From NCBI GenBank assembly GCA_031552185.1, contig JAVBMU010000025.1:1-64000 (forward strand): DNA of 64,000 bases, given 5' to 3'. This document shows, one piece after another, positions 16,821 to 25,163 of this stretch (positions are counted from its first letter, which is position 1; every line of letters begins with the position of its first letter). The stretch comes from JAVBMU01 sp031552185. Its GTDB lineage: Bacteria; Actinomycetota; Actinomycetes; Actinomycetales; Cellulomonadaceae. The position numbers and the translations under genes were made by a program. Under the pieces are notes generated by a model. The model saw only the letters and a program-made list of their open reading frames with translations, searched no databases and was not told the origin of the DNA.

Positions 16821-17309
16821 CTACCGCTTCGAGTACTGCGGAGCCTTACGGGCCTTCTTCAGCCCCGCCTTCTTGCGCTCGACGACGCGCGCATCGCGGG
16901 TCAGGAAGCCGGCCTTCTTCAGGGCGGGCCGGTTGTGCTCGGCGTCGATCGCGTTCAGCGCCCGCGCAATGCCCAGGCGCAGCGCGCCGGCCTGGCCGCT
17001 GACCCCGCCACCCGTGATCCGGGCGATCACGTCGAAGCGACCTTCGACGTCGACCAGCTTCAGCGGGGAGTTCACAAGCTGCTGGTGCACCTTGTTCGGG
17101 AAGTAGTCCTCGAGCGCGCGCCCGTTGACCCGCCACTGGCCGGTCCCGGGAATCAGGCGAACGCGGGCGATCGCCTCCTTGCGCCGACCGAGCGCCTGGC
17201 CGGGGGCGGTCAGGCTCTGGCCGCGACCCGTGGGGGCCGCGGTCTCGGTGGTGTAGCTGCTGGGCGTCTGCTCGTCCAGCGTGTCGATGTCGACGGTGGT
17301 CTCAGCCAC
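16821..17309 (-). CDS. rpsI: 30S ribosomal protein uS9
   Basis: 162 aa. The conserved domain begins near residue 40 (GRRKEAIARVRLIPGTG) and ends with the invariant basic tail KAPQYSKR, which reaches the decoding-site tRNA. The N-terminal about 38 residues, rich in Thr/Asp/Glu, are the extension seen in actinobacterial S9. Preceded by rplM with a 45-nt gap and followed by a strong hairpin. Confidence 0.98.
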   Translation of the reverse strand: MAETTVDIDTLDEQTPSSYTTETAAPTGRGQSLTAPGQALGRRKEAIARVRLIPGTGQWRVNGRALEDYFPNKVHQQLVNSPLKLVDVEGRFDVIARITGGGVSGQAGALRLGIARALNAIDAEHNRPALKKAGFLTRDARVVERKKAGLKKARKAPQYSKR

Positions 17310-17354
17310 TGGTGTCCTCGCGTCCTTGTGCTTTCGTCCGCTACGCCGACGGCG

Positions 17355-17798
17355 TTACTGCGCGACCTGGGTGATCTCGAACGGCTGCGGTTTCTGCGCC
17401 GCGTGGGGGTGCTCGGGGCCCGCGTAGACCTTGAGCTTGCTGAGCTGCGCGCGGCCCAGGGAGGTCTTCGGCAGCATGCCGCGCACGGCCTTGCGAACCA
17501 CCTCCTCCGGGCGACGCTCCATGAGCTCGCGGTAGGGCGTGGCCCGCAGACCGCCCGGGTAACCGGAGTGACGGTAGGCGATCTTCTGCTCGCGCTTGTT
17601 GCCGGTCAGGGCAACCTTCTCGGCATTGACGATGACGACGAAGTCGCCCCCGTCCATGTGCGGAGCGAAGGTCGGCTTGTGCTTGCCGCGCAGCAGAACG
17701 GCCACGTGGCTGGCGAGGCGGCCCAGGACGACGTCGGTCGCGTCAATGACGTACCAGTCGCGCTGGAGGTCGCCGGGCTTCGGGGAGAACGTACGCAC
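17355..17798 (-). CDS. rplM: 50S ribosomal protein uL13
   Basis: 147 aa from the GTG at 17798 (MRTFSPKPGDLQRDWYVIDA). The frame stays open further upstream but that part has no L13 similarity. Signature motifs: LGRLASHVAVLLRGKHKP, YRHSGYPGG, and VRGMLPKTSLGRAQL. First gene of the rplM-rpsI operon, with a promoter about 165 nt upstream and a leader of about 155 nt. Confidence 0.98.
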   Translation of the reverse strand: MRTFSPKPGDLQRDWYVIDATDVVLGRLASHVAVLLRGKHKPTFAPHMDGGDFVVIVNAEKVALTGNKREQKIAYRHSGYPGGLRATPYRELMERRPEEVVRKAVRGMLPKTSLGRAQLSKLKVYAGPEHPHAAQKPQPFEITQVAQ

Positions 17799-17962
17799 GG
17801 TCGTAGGCCTTCGTTTCTGTCTTCGATGTCTCCGGCCACTGAAGCGGGCGGCCGATGAGGTCGGTCGTTGCACGGCGGGCTCGCGGGGACACCCGCTCCT
17901 GAGCCGGCAGCGAGTGGGCGCGCTGGCGGTACGGGCGTCACGAGGATGCACAACGACTCAAC

Positions 17963-17993
17963 AGGTTACCGGTATCCTGCGGACCCGGTCAAA
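17963..17993 (-). promoter_or_regulatory. Promoter of rplM-rpsI
   Basis: On the minus strand, TTGACC (17988-17993) and TAACCT (17963-17968) are separated by 18 nt. This fits a housekeeping sigma promoter and points to a start site near 17957. Confidence 0.65.
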
Positions 17994-18082
17994 GCGAGCG
18001 GCCCCTGCGTGCTCGCCCGTGCTGCGCCGGCTCGCCACCGAATCCGCTCGACACTCGCTCCGAGGATCAGCGAGGATACAGC

Positions 18083-19759
18083 GTGGGCCACATCGACATC
18101 GCTGGGGTCAGCTATCACCTGCCCAATGGTCGCGCACTGCTCGCCGACGCCTCGCTGCGGGTGGCCGACGGCGCCCGGGTGGCGCTCGTGGGGCCGAACG
18201 GTGCGGGCAAGACCACCCTGCTGCGGATTGCCGCGGGCGAGCTGGCGCCGCACGACGGCACGGTGGCCCGCAGTGGCGGTCTCGCCGTGATGCCGCAGCA
18301 CATCGGTCGGCTGGACGACGAGCGCACCGTGCGCGACCTGCTCGTCGATCTCGCCCCGGCCGCAATCCGCACCGCCGCGCGCGAGATCGACGCCGCCGAG
18401 TTGGCCATCATGACGGTCGACGACACCCCCGCCCAGCTCCGGTACGCCCAAGCGCTGGCCGACTGGGCCGACCTGCGCGGGTACGAGGTGGAGGCCGAGT
18501 GGGACGAGGTCACCGACGAGGTGCTGTCCATCGGATTCGAACGAGCGCAATGGCGTGCGGTGCGCACGCTGTCCGGCGGCGAACAGAAGCGGCTCGTCCT
18601 GACCGCGCTGCTGCGCGGCCCGGCCGAGGTGCTCCTCCTCGACGAACCCGACAACTTCCTGGACGTGCCGACCAAACGGTGGTTGGAGGACCGGCTGGTC
18701 GCCACCGCCAAGACAGTCCTGTTCGTCAGCCACGACCGCGAATTGCTGGCCCGCACGGCCACCCAGGTCGCCACGCTGGAGCCGACGGCGGCCGGCGGCA
18801 CGATCTGGGTGCACGGCGGCGGTTTCGCGGACTACCACCAGGCCCGCATCGACCGTCGCGAGCGGCTGGCCGAATTGCGTCGACGCTGGGACGAGGAGCA
18901 CGCCAAACTCAAGGAACTCGTCGCCGCGCTCAAGGCCAAAGCGAGCTACAACGCGGACATGGCGAGCCGGTACCGGGCCGCCCGCACCCGGCTGGCCAGG
19001 TTCGAGGCGGCGGGACCGCCCGAACTGTTGGCCCGCGAGCAACGAGTGCGGATGCGCCTGGTCGGCGGGCGCACCGCCAAGCGGGCGATCGTCTGCCGGG
19101 ACCTCGAACTCACCGGCCTGATGCGGCCGTTCGACGTCGAGGTGTTCTTCGGCGAGCGGGTCGCCGTCCTGGGCTCCAACGGCTCCGGCAAGTCCCACTT
19201 CATGCGACTGCTCGCCCGCGGCGGCAGCGACCCGGATCCCGCCCTGCCGCCGGGCGGCCCCGCGCCGGTCGCCTGCACCGGTTCCGCCGTCCTGGGCTCC
19301 CGGGTGCGGCCGGGCTGGTTCGCTCAGGACGACGTGCGCCCGGATCTGCACGGCCGGACGCTGCTGGAGATCCTGCACCGGGGCGAGGGCGACCGGGCCG
19401 GGATGGGGCGCGAGAGCGCCGCCCGGGTCCTGGACCGGTACGAACTCGCCGGCCAGGCCGAACAGCGCTATGAGACGCTCTCCGGCGGGCAGCAGGCGCG
19501 GTTCCGAATCCTGCTGCTCGAACTCGGCGGCGCCACCCTGCTGCTGCTCGACGAGCCGACCGACAACCTCGACCTGCATTCGGCCGAAGCGCTCGAGAAC
19601 GCCCTCGCCACCTTTGAGGGGACCGTCCTCGCCGTGACGCACGACCGATGGTTCGCCCGTACCTTCGACCGGTTCCTCGTCTTCGGCGCCGACGGCCGGG
19701 TGATCGAGACGCCCGAGCCGTTGTGGGACGCCGATCGCGTTCGGCGCGTCCGCCGCTGA
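18083..19759 (+). CDS. ABC-F family ATPase
   Basis: 558 aa with two fused ATP-binding cassettes and no membrane segments. Cassette 1: GPNGAGKTT near residue 38, LSGGEQKRL near 171, LLLDEPDNFLD near 191. Linker about residues 250-310 is a charged coiled coil (RRERLAELRRRWDEEHAKL). Cassette 2: GSNGSGKSH, LSGGQQARF and LLLDEPTDNLD. ABC-F proteins act on the ribosomal E-site, either in translation quality control or antibiotic protection; the linker length alone does not decide which. It starts with GTG and is divergent from rplM. Confidence 0.92.
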   Translation: MGHIDIAGVSYHLPNGRALLADASLRVADGARVALVGPNGAGKTTLLRIAAGELAPHDGTVARSGGLAVMPQHIGRLDDERTVRDLLVDLAPAAIRTAAREIDAAELAIMTVDDTPAQLRYAQALADWADLRGYEVEAEWDEVTDEVLSIGFERAQWRAVRTLSGGEQKRLVLTALLRGPAEVLLLDEPDNFLDVPTKRWLEDRLVATAKTVLFVSHDRELLARTATQVATLEPTAAGGTIWVHGGGFADYHQARIDRRERLAELRRRWDEEHAKLKELVAALKAKASYNADMASRYRAARTRLARFEAAGPPELLAREQRVRMRLVGGRTAKRAIVCRDLELTGLMRPFDVEVFFGERVAVLGSNGSGKSHFMRLLARGGSDPDPALPPGGPAPVACTGSAVLGSRVRPGWFAQDDVRPDLHGRTLLEILHRGEGDRAGMGRESAARVLDRYELAGQAEQRYETLSGGQQARFRILLLELGGATLLLLDEPTDNLDLHSAEALENALATFEGTVLAVTHDRWFARTFDRFLVFGADGRVIETPEPLWDADRVRRVRR

Positions 19760-19889
19760 CCACATCGGCGGCGACGCGGCGGACCACATCGGCGGGTCCG
19801 CGGCCCGGGCGCGGCCTTCCACGATTCTCCCCGCCCGCCCTCGACCCGCCTGCCCTCGACGTGGCGCCCGAAGCGTGCCAGGGTGAGGT

Positions 19890-20285
19890 ATGAGTGAGAT
19901 CTTGGGCTTCGGATCGGGCGCCGGCGAGGAGGGCCATACCGAGCAGTTGCAGCCGGGTGACACGCTCGAGGATCGCGGCCTGGCCGACATCCTCGACGAG
20001 GGCTACTCCCCCCTGGAACGCCCCCGAGCGAACCACTACGGCGAGACGGCCTGGGAGCAGGCGCACCGCGAGAGCCTGGACCTTCGGCTCGCGGAGGAGG
20101 AACCGGAGATCTGGGCGGCCGACGGCGACGGCCCGGTGGACGACAGCCGACGCGCCGGGCGCATCGTGGCCGACCCGGACGCCCTGGGCGGCGTCGACAA
20201 CGACACCTACGCCGACGACGCCGGCATCGACGGGGCCGCCGCCAGCGCCGAGGAGGCCGCGGTCCACATCGTCGAGCAGCCCTGA
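19890..20285 (+). CDS. DUF5709 family protein
   Basis: 131 aa, strongly acidic and lacking membrane segments. The motifs QLQPGDTLEDRGLADILDEG and SPLERPRAN near the N-terminus, ETAWEQAHRESLDLRLAEEE and the closing AEEAAVHIV are typical of this actinobacterial family. Function unknown; likely an intrinsically disordered cytoplasmic protein. A GGTGAGG ribosome-binding site precedes the ATG. The 130-nt gap before it contains GACCACATCGGCGG twice. Confidence 0.85.
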   Translation: MSEILGFGSGAGEEGHTEQLQPGDTLEDRGLADILDEGYSPLERPRANHYGETAWEQAHRESLDLRLAEEEPEIWAADGDGPVDDSRRAGRIVADPDALGGVDNDTYADDAGIDGAAASAEEAAVHIVEQP

Positions 20286-20433
20286 GCGTGAGCCCGGGCG
20301 GGGGCTGAACCAGACGGCGTGCCCCGTGCCCGGCCCGTTCTCCCGTGAGTCCCCAGATCCGTTGCCGCCTCGTCGAAACGATCAACGGGGGGTGCCGTTC
20401 GGGCGACCGTGGAACGGGTCTTGACCCGGAACG

Positions 20434-21381
20434 TCACCCCTCGGCGGCGTCGCACGGATCGTCGGCCGAGCCGTCGCAGATGTCGTCGGCCGAGCGTAGC
20501 GCGCGGATCCGCTCCGCCCGCGCGCCGAGTTCCTCGTCCGGCGGGTAGCCGACCGCTTCCAGGACCAGCCCGTGCGCGGGCACCACGCCCGCGCCCGCGT
20601 CCCGCCGCCCGCGGGCCAGCACCTCGGCCGGCCACTCGACGGGGCGACGCCCGTCCCCCACCGCCAGTGACGCCCCGACCAGGGCGCGCACCATGTTGTG
20701 GCAGAACGCGTCCGCCCGGACGGTCGCCACGGCCAGGCCGGCATCGGCCCCCTCGGTCGGACGCTGCCACGAAATGTGCTGCAGTTCGCGAATCGTGGTC
20801 GCTCCCGGCCGCGGCCGACAATACGCCGCGAAATCCCGGAGTCCCAGCAACGGCCGCACGGCGTCGTCCATCGCCGCGACGTCCAGCGGCCGCCGGTGCC
20901 AGAGCAGCCACTCGCGGCGCAGCGGGTCCCGAAGGTCCGGGGCGTCCACGACCCGGTAGCGGTAGGTCCGGTTGAGCGCCGAGAACCGGGCATCGAAGCC
21001 GGCCGGCGCCGGCGCGGCCCGGCGCACGACGAGGTCGGCGGGCAGCACACCCGCCAGGCGGGACACCATTGCCTCGCCCGGGGTTCGGTCGCCCCGGCCG
21101 GGCAGGGCCGCCCACTGCGCGGCGGTCAGGTCGACATGCGCCACCTGGCCCCGGGCGTGCACCCCCGCGTCCGTCCGGCCGGCGACGACGATGCGAGGGG
21201 CCGGCCCGCGCAGGATCGTCGCCAGTCCTTCCGCCAGGACGCCCTCGACCGTCCGCAGGCGGGGCTGCCGGGCCCAGCCGGCGAATTTCGTGCCCAGGTA
21301 GGCGAGATCGAGCCGCACCCGCACGACGTCGTCGGCGGCGGCGGCATCGGCGTCGGCCCGGACCAGTTCAGCGAGGCTCAC
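20434..21381 (-). CDS. truA: tRNA pseudouridine(38-40) synthase
   Basis: 315 aa from the GTG at 21381; the frame is open further upstream but the TruA fold begins with VVRVRLDLAYLGTKFAGWARQ. The catalytic aspartate is in AGRTDAGVHARG (D71). Other family motifs: RTYRYRV, CHNMVRALVG, and PAHGLVLEAVGYP. It modifies the anticodon stem-loop of several tRNAs. Gene order near rplQ matches other actinobacteria, though here a ROK kinase and a hydrolase lie between. No Shine-Dalgarno is obvious. Confidence 0.93.
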   Translation of the reverse strand: MSLAELVRADADAAAADDVVRVRLDLAYLGTKFAGWARQPRLRTVEGVLAEGLATILRGPAPRIVVAGRTDAGVHARGQVAHVDLTAAQWAALPGRGDRTPGEAMVSRLAGVLPADLVVRRAAPAPAGFDARFSALNRTYRYRVVDAPDLRDPLRREWLLWHRRPLDVAAMDDAVRPLLGLRDFAAYCRPRPGATTIRELQHISWQRPTEGADAGLAVATVRADAFCHNMVRALVGASLAVGDGRRPVEWPAEVLARGRRDAGAGVVPAHGLVLEAVGYPPDEELGARAERIRALRSADDICDGSADDPCDAAEG

Positions 21382-21454
21382 GGTTGCCCACCGTATCCGT
21401 TCCACCGCGAGGCGGCCCACCCCGAGGCGGGCGTGCCCGATGAGGCCGGCTGGA

Positions 21455-21539
21455 GCGGGGGTGGGGCGGGTCGTGGCGGGTCTGGCGGGAGCGACGCGAG
21501 GAACGAGCGGCGCGGATGGTAGACCCGCCCCACCCCCGC
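21455..21539. repeat. Perfect 18-bp inverted repeat upstream of truA and the ROK kinase
   Basis: GCGGGGGTGGGGCGGGTC (21455-21472) is exactly complementary to 21522-21539, with 49 nt between. The loop contains further GGCGGGTCTGGCGGG repeats. It lies in the 216-nt divergent promoter region, 60 nt before the ROK start, where a terminator is not expected. Confidence 0.9.
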
Positions 21540-21585
21540 GCAGGCCGACCGCCGGCCGACGCACGCGCAACCCCGTCCGGGGCGC

Positions 21586-21591
21586 TAGGTT
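21586..21591 (+). promoter_or_regulatory. -10 box of the ROK kinase gene (leaderless)
   Basis: TAGGTT ends 6 nt before the ATG at 21598, with no Shine-Dalgarno between. This is the spacing of a leaderless transcript. Confidence 0.5.
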
Positions 21592-21597
21592 CACACC

Positions 21598-22371
21598 ATG
21601 ACGCCCACCGTGCTGCCCGACGACGTCACGACACTCGCGGTCGACTGCGGCGGGGGCGGGATCAAGGCCAACGTCCTCGATTCCGCCGGGACTGCGCACG
21701 CCCACCCCGTGTGGGTCCCCACGCCCTATCCGCTGCCGCCGGACCTTCTCGTCGACACGATCGCCGGGATTGCCGCGGATCTGCCCACGGCCGGGCGGGT
21801 CACCGTCGGCCTGCCGGGCATGATTCGGCGCGGCGTCGTCGTCTTCACCCCGCACTACATCACCCGCTCCGGCCCGCGCAGCCGGGTGGATCCGGCGCTC
21901 GCGTCGCAGTGGGAGAACTTCGACCTGCAGGCGGCGGTCGCAGCGCGGCTCGGGGTGCCGGCGCTCGTGCTCAATGACGCCGAGGTGCACGGCGCGGGTG
22001 TGGTCGCCGCCTCCGGCCTCGAACTGGTGCTGACCCTCGGCACCGGACTGGGTTCCGCGCTGTTCCACGGCGGCCGCCTGGCGCCGCACCTCGAATGGTC
22101 GCGCGCCCCGGTGCGGCGGGTCAGCTACGACGAGTTCATCGGCGAGCCCGAGCGGCGCCGGCTCGGCAATGCGCTGTGGTCGCGCCGAGTGCTGGCCGTG
22201 GTCGAGGGCCTGCGGCCGGTCTTCTGGTGGGACCGGCTCTACCTCGGCGGCGGGAACTCGCGGATGATCACCCGCACGGTCGTGGACCGGCTGGGCGACG
22301 ACGTCGTCGTCGTCCCTAATTCCGCCGCGCTGGTCGGCGGCCCGCGGGCCTGGGAGCTGCCGCTCGCCTGA
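21598..22371 (+). CDS. ROK-family sugar kinase, polyphosphate-glucokinase-like
   Basis: 257 aa, the length of polyphosphate glucokinases. The order of motifs follows that family: phosphate loop LAVDCGGGGIKANVLD near residue 12, VTVGLPGMIRRGVV near 66, LVLNDAEVHG (catalytic Asp) near 122, LTLGTGLGSALF near 139 and LYLGGGNS near 217. Differences: the first loop reads GGGG where the family has GGTG, and the NTELGH-type segment is replaced by HLEWSRAP. It probably phosphorylates a sugar in the cytoplasm; glucose as substrate is only inferred. It converges with a hydrolase gene across the second copy of the 82-bp element. Confidence 0.75.
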   Translation: MTPTVLPDDVTTLAVDCGGGGIKANVLDSAGTAHAHPVWVPTPYPLPPDLLVDTIAGIAADLPTAGRVTVGLPGMIRRGVVVFTPHYITRSGPRSRVDPALASQWENFDLQAAVAARLGVPALVLNDAEVHGAGVVAASGLELVLTLGTGLGSALFHGGRLAPHLEWSRAPVRRVSYDEFIGEPERRRLGNALWSRRVLAVVEGLRPVFWWDRLYLGGGNSRMITRTVVDRLGDDVVVVPNSAALVGGPRAWELPLA

Positions 22372-22380
22372 CGCCGCTCC

Positions 22381-22462
22381 GCGGGGTAGAGCCGTGCCGC
22401 GCCAGGTAGAGCCGTAGCGCGCCCGACACGCCAGTTCGGCGGCGCTCCGGATCTACCTCGGC
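22381..22462. repeat. 82-bp intergenic element, copy B
   Basis: Aligns to 8729-8810 without gaps. It begins 9 nt after the ROK kinase stop and carries the TAG stop of the convergent hydrolase gene (22453-22455) in the same place where copy A carries the stop of the RND gene. Ends can pair (GGTAGAGCC against GGATCTACC). Confidence 0.7.
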
Positions 22463-23211
22463 GTCGTCGGCTCTGTCTCGCGCGCCGCATCGGCGGCGGC
22501 GACGGCCGCCAGCAGCACCCGGTTGAACGCCACCGGCGCGTCGATCGAGACGAGGTGCCGCGCGCGTGGAATCACTTCGAGCCGCGAACCGGGTGCGCCG
22601 ATCGCCGCCGCCTGCACGAACGCCCGCTCCCCGAGCCGAAAATGATCCCACCGCCCGTTGACCAGCCACACCGGGCTGTGCGGCGTGACCGGCGCGCGCA
22701 AGGCCGCGACAGGGTCCAGGCCGGCCACCTCGGCGAGAATGTCGCTCATGGCGTCGACGGCGAAGCCGCCGGCCCCGAGATCGAGGGCACCTTGGCGATC
22801 CACCCAGAGCCCGACCATCGCTCGGTTCAGCGCCGCCCCGCCGCCGGGCACAAGGTCCACGCAGCGCGATGCCGCCGCCCAGCCCCGGCGCAGCGGGGAT
22901 CCCGGCGTCGTGCAGCACCCCGCCGCCACCACCGCGGCGACTCGCTCCGGGCGGCGCCGGCGCAGCTCGATCGCCAGGTACCCGCCGAGCGAGAGCCCGA
23001 CGACGCAGGCTCGACCGCCCACTGCCAGCACGCCGTCGTCCAGCGCGGCAAGCGCGCCGTCGAGCGTGAATCGCTCCCCCAGCCGAGTGCCGTGACCCGG
23101 CAGGTCGACCGGGTGGGCCGGAATTCCCGCGCGCGCCAACGCCGCGAGCTGCGCGCGCCACATCGTGCCCGACGTGCGGGCCCCGTGCACCAGCACCACC
23201 GGCGTCGCCAT
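22453..23211 (-). CDS. Alpha/beta-fold hydrolase
   Basis: 252 aa from the ATG at 23211, preceded by GGAGTG. The oxyanion-hole HG is in VVLVHGARTSG, the nucleophile serine is in VGLSLGGYL (S74) and the likely catalytic histidine is in ARHLVSIDAP (H219). This is the esterase/thioesterase/peptidase type of hydrolase; the substrate is unknown. It has no signal peptide, so cytoplasmic. The stop codon lies inside the 82-bp repeated element. It follows the rplQ terminator and so is probably transcribed separately. Confidence 0.85.
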   Translation of the reverse strand: MATPVVLVHGARTSGTMWRAQLAALARAGIPAHPVDLPGHGTRLGERFTLDGALAALDDGVLAVGGRACVVGLSLGGYLAIELRRRRPERVAAVVAAGCCTTPGSPLRRGWAAASRCVDLVPGGGAALNRAMVGLWVDRQGALDLGAGGFAVDAMSDILAEVAGLDPVAALRAPVTPHSPVWLVNGRWDHFRLGERAFVQAAAIGAPGSRLEVIPRARHLVSIDAPVAFNRVLLAAVAAADAARETEPTTPR

Positions 23212-23232
23212 CGCTTCACTCCGCTCCCCGCG

Positions 23233-23300
23233 CCCGACGCCGAACGCGGGGTCCCGCACCGATCCCGGCCTGGCGATCGGTGCGCGACCCCGCGTTCGAC
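23233..23300 (-). terminator. Very long hairpin terminator after rplQ
   Basis: The arms 23238-23260 and 23273-23295 pair over 23 bp with one mismatch around a 12-nt loop, and the stem can extend outward to 23233 and 23300 with one more mismatch. It lies 14 nt after the rplQ stop and should end the alpha operon. Confidence 0.85.
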
Positions 23301-23314
23301 GTCGAAGCTTGTGG

Positions 23315-23920
23315 TCAGGCCTCGGGCTTCTCCTCAGCCGGCGCGTCGGTGACCGGCGCGTCCTCGACCGGCGCGTCCTCGACCGCAGCCTTGGCCGCGC
23401 TCTTCGGGTCGGCGGCCGCGGCGTCGGCGTCCTTGGGCGCATCCGTCGCGGCGGCCTTCGGCTTGGTCGCGGCCTTCTTGGCCGAAGCCTTCTTGGCCGG
23501 TGTCTTCGCCGACTTCTCGGTCGCCTTCTCCGCTTCGCGGACCACGGCCTGCTTGGGGCTGACCGGCTCCATGATGAGTTCGATGACCGCCATCGGCGCG
23601 TTGTCGCCCTTGCGGGTACCGACCTTCGTGATCCGCGTGTAGCCGCCGTTGCGCTCCGCCATGGCCGGCGCGATCTCGGCAAACAGCGTGTGCACCACGG
23701 CCTTGTCGCGCACGACGCGCAGCACCCGCCGGCGCGCGTGCAGGTCACCGCGCTTGGCGAAGGTGATCAGGCGCTCGGCGACCGGGCGCAGGCGCTTGGC
23801 CTTGGTCTCCGTGGTGGTAATCCGGCCGTGCTCGAACAGGCTGGTGGAAAGGTTCGCGAGAATGAGCCGCTCGTGAGCCGGGCCGCCGCCCAGCCGCGGA
23901 CCCTTGGTGGGGGTAGGCAT
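23315..23920 (-). CDS. rplQ: 50S ribosomal protein bL17 with acidic/Ala-Lys tail
   Basis: 201 aa; the core L17 domain is the first about 118 residues (MPTPTKGPRLGGGPAHERLI, TKVGTRKGDNAPMAVIEL). The rest is an extension: a Lys/Ala-rich part (KKASAKKAATKPKA) followed by an acidic repeat part (APVEDAPVEDAPVTDAPAEE). The acidic repeats come from three 15-bp units at 23337-23381. L17 extensions occur in other actinobacteria. Last gene of the alpha operon. Confidence 0.97.
   Translation of the reverse strand: MPTPTKGPRLGGGPAHERLILANLSTSLFEHGRITTTETKAKRLRPVAERLITFAKRGDLHARRRVLRVVRDKAVVHTLFAEIAPAMAERNGGYTRITKVGTRKGDNAPMAVIELIMEPVSPKQAVVREAEKATEKSAKTPAKKASAKKAATKPKAAATDAPKDADAAAADPKSAAKAAVEDAPVEDAPVTDAPAEEKPEA
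23337..23381 (-). repeat. 15-bp tandem repeats at the 3' end of rplQ
   Basis: Three in-frame 15-bp units (23337-23351, 23352-23366, 23367-23381); the last two are identical. They encode the (V/T)(E/T)DAP repeats of the L17 tail. Confidence 0.9.
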
Positions 23921-23971
23921 GGAATCTGCTCCTTGTAGGTCGCGCCCGCCAGGGGCGCAGGATGGGAGGGC

Positions 23972-24988
23972 TCAGTACTGCTCGGTGTCGGTGAAGACGG
24001 GCTCGTCCTCGTCGCCGTCGTAGTAGCTGCCGCCGGCCGGCTCGAAGTCGAGCGGCGAGTCCTTGAGGGCGAGGCCGAGTTCGGCGAGCTTCTCCTTCAC
24101 CTCGTTGATCGACTTCGCCCCGAAGTTGCGGATGTCCAGCAGGTCCGCCTCGCTGCGGGCGACGAGTTCGCCCACCTGGTGGATGCCTTCCCGCTTGAGG
24201 CAGTTGTACGAGCGGATGGTGAGGTTGAGTTCCTCGATCGGCAGCGCCAGGTCTGCGGCCAGCGCCGCGTCCGTCGGCGACGGACCGATCTCGATGCCCT
24301 CGGCCTCGACATTGAGCTCGCGGGCGAGCCCGAAGAGTTCGACGAGCGTCTTGCCGGCCGACGCGAGCGCGTCCCGCGGCGTGATGGCCGGCTTGGTCTC
24401 GACGTCGACGATCAGCTTGTCGAAGTCGGTGCGCTGCTCGACGCGGGTGGCCTCGACCTTGTACGTCACCTTCAGCACCGGCGAGTAGATCGAGTCCACC
24501 GGAATGCGACCGATCTCGGCGTCGAACGACTTGTTCTGGGCGGCGGAGACGTAGCCGCGGCCGCGCTCGACCGTCAGTTCGATCTCGAGCTTGCCCTTGT
24601 CGTTCAGCGTCGCGATGTGCAGTTCCGGGTTGTGCACCTCGACCCCGGCGGGCGGCACGATGTCGGCCGCGGTGACCGCGCCGGCACCCTGCTTGCGCAG
24701 GTACATGACCACCGGCTCGTCGTTCTCCGAGGAGACGACAAGGTTCTTGATGTTGAGGATGATCTCGGTGACATCCTCCTTCACGCCGGACACGGTCGAG
24801 AACTCATGCAGGACACCGTCGATCCGGATCGAGGTGACCGCCGCGCCCGGGATGGACGAGAGCAGGGTCCGCCGGAGGGAGTTGCCGAGGGTGTATCCGA
24901 AGCCCGGTTCGAGCGGCTCGATCGAGAATCGCGACCGGCTCTCGGAGAGCATCTCTTCCGTCAGGGTGGGGCGCTGTGCAATCAGCAC
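23972..24988 (-). CDS. rpoA: RNA polymerase alpha subunit
   Basis: 338 aa. The N-terminal dimerisation domain (residues 1 to about 230) shows FSIEPLEPGFGYTLGNSLRR and LLSSIPGAAVTSIRIDG; the C-terminal domain (about 250-320) shows LNLTIRSYNCLKREGI and NFGAKSINEVKEKL, which contacts UP elements and activators. It ends in an acidic tail. Here rpoA follows rpsK directly; rpsD, which separates them in many bacteria, is absent from the 175-nt gap. rplQ follows after 51 nt. Confidence 0.99.
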   Translation of the reverse strand: MLIAQRPTLTEEMLSESRSRFSIEPLEPGFGYTLGNSLRRTLLSSIPGAAVTSIRIDGVLHEFSTVSGVKEDVTEIILNIKNLVVSSENDEPVVMYLRKQGAGAVTAADIVPPAGVEVHNPELHIATLNDKGKLEIELTVERGRGYVSAAQNKSFDAEIGRIPVDSIYSPVLKVTYKVEATRVEQRTDFDKLIVDVETKPAITPRDALASAGKTLVELFGLARELNVEAEGIEIGPSPTDAALAADLALPIEELNLTIRSYNCLKREGIHQVGELVARSEADLLDIRNFGAKSINEVKEKLAELGLALKDSPLDFEPAGGSYYDGDEDEPVFTDTEQY

Positions 24989-25163
24989 GAGTGGTTCCTT
25001 TCAGTGAGCATCCGCTATATGACGCTGCACGGGGGACGCCGGCGCGGGCGCCGACGCGGCCGGCCGAAGGGCCGGCGGCTCACCCGGGACTCGGTCCACC
25101 CGGGTGGGGTGACACGGGGTCGCCGGTGTCCGGACGGGGCCGGACCCCGGCGACCGGGGGCCA

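Noticed and set aside
20395..20433. Hairpin CGGGTC-TT-GACCCG as a truA terminator
   Set aside because: The 2-nt loop is too tight and the stem short; it was not strong enough to annotate.
24989..25163. Possible rpsD remnant between rpsK and rpoA
   Set aside because: No S4 motif is readable in any frame; the gap is simply intergenic.
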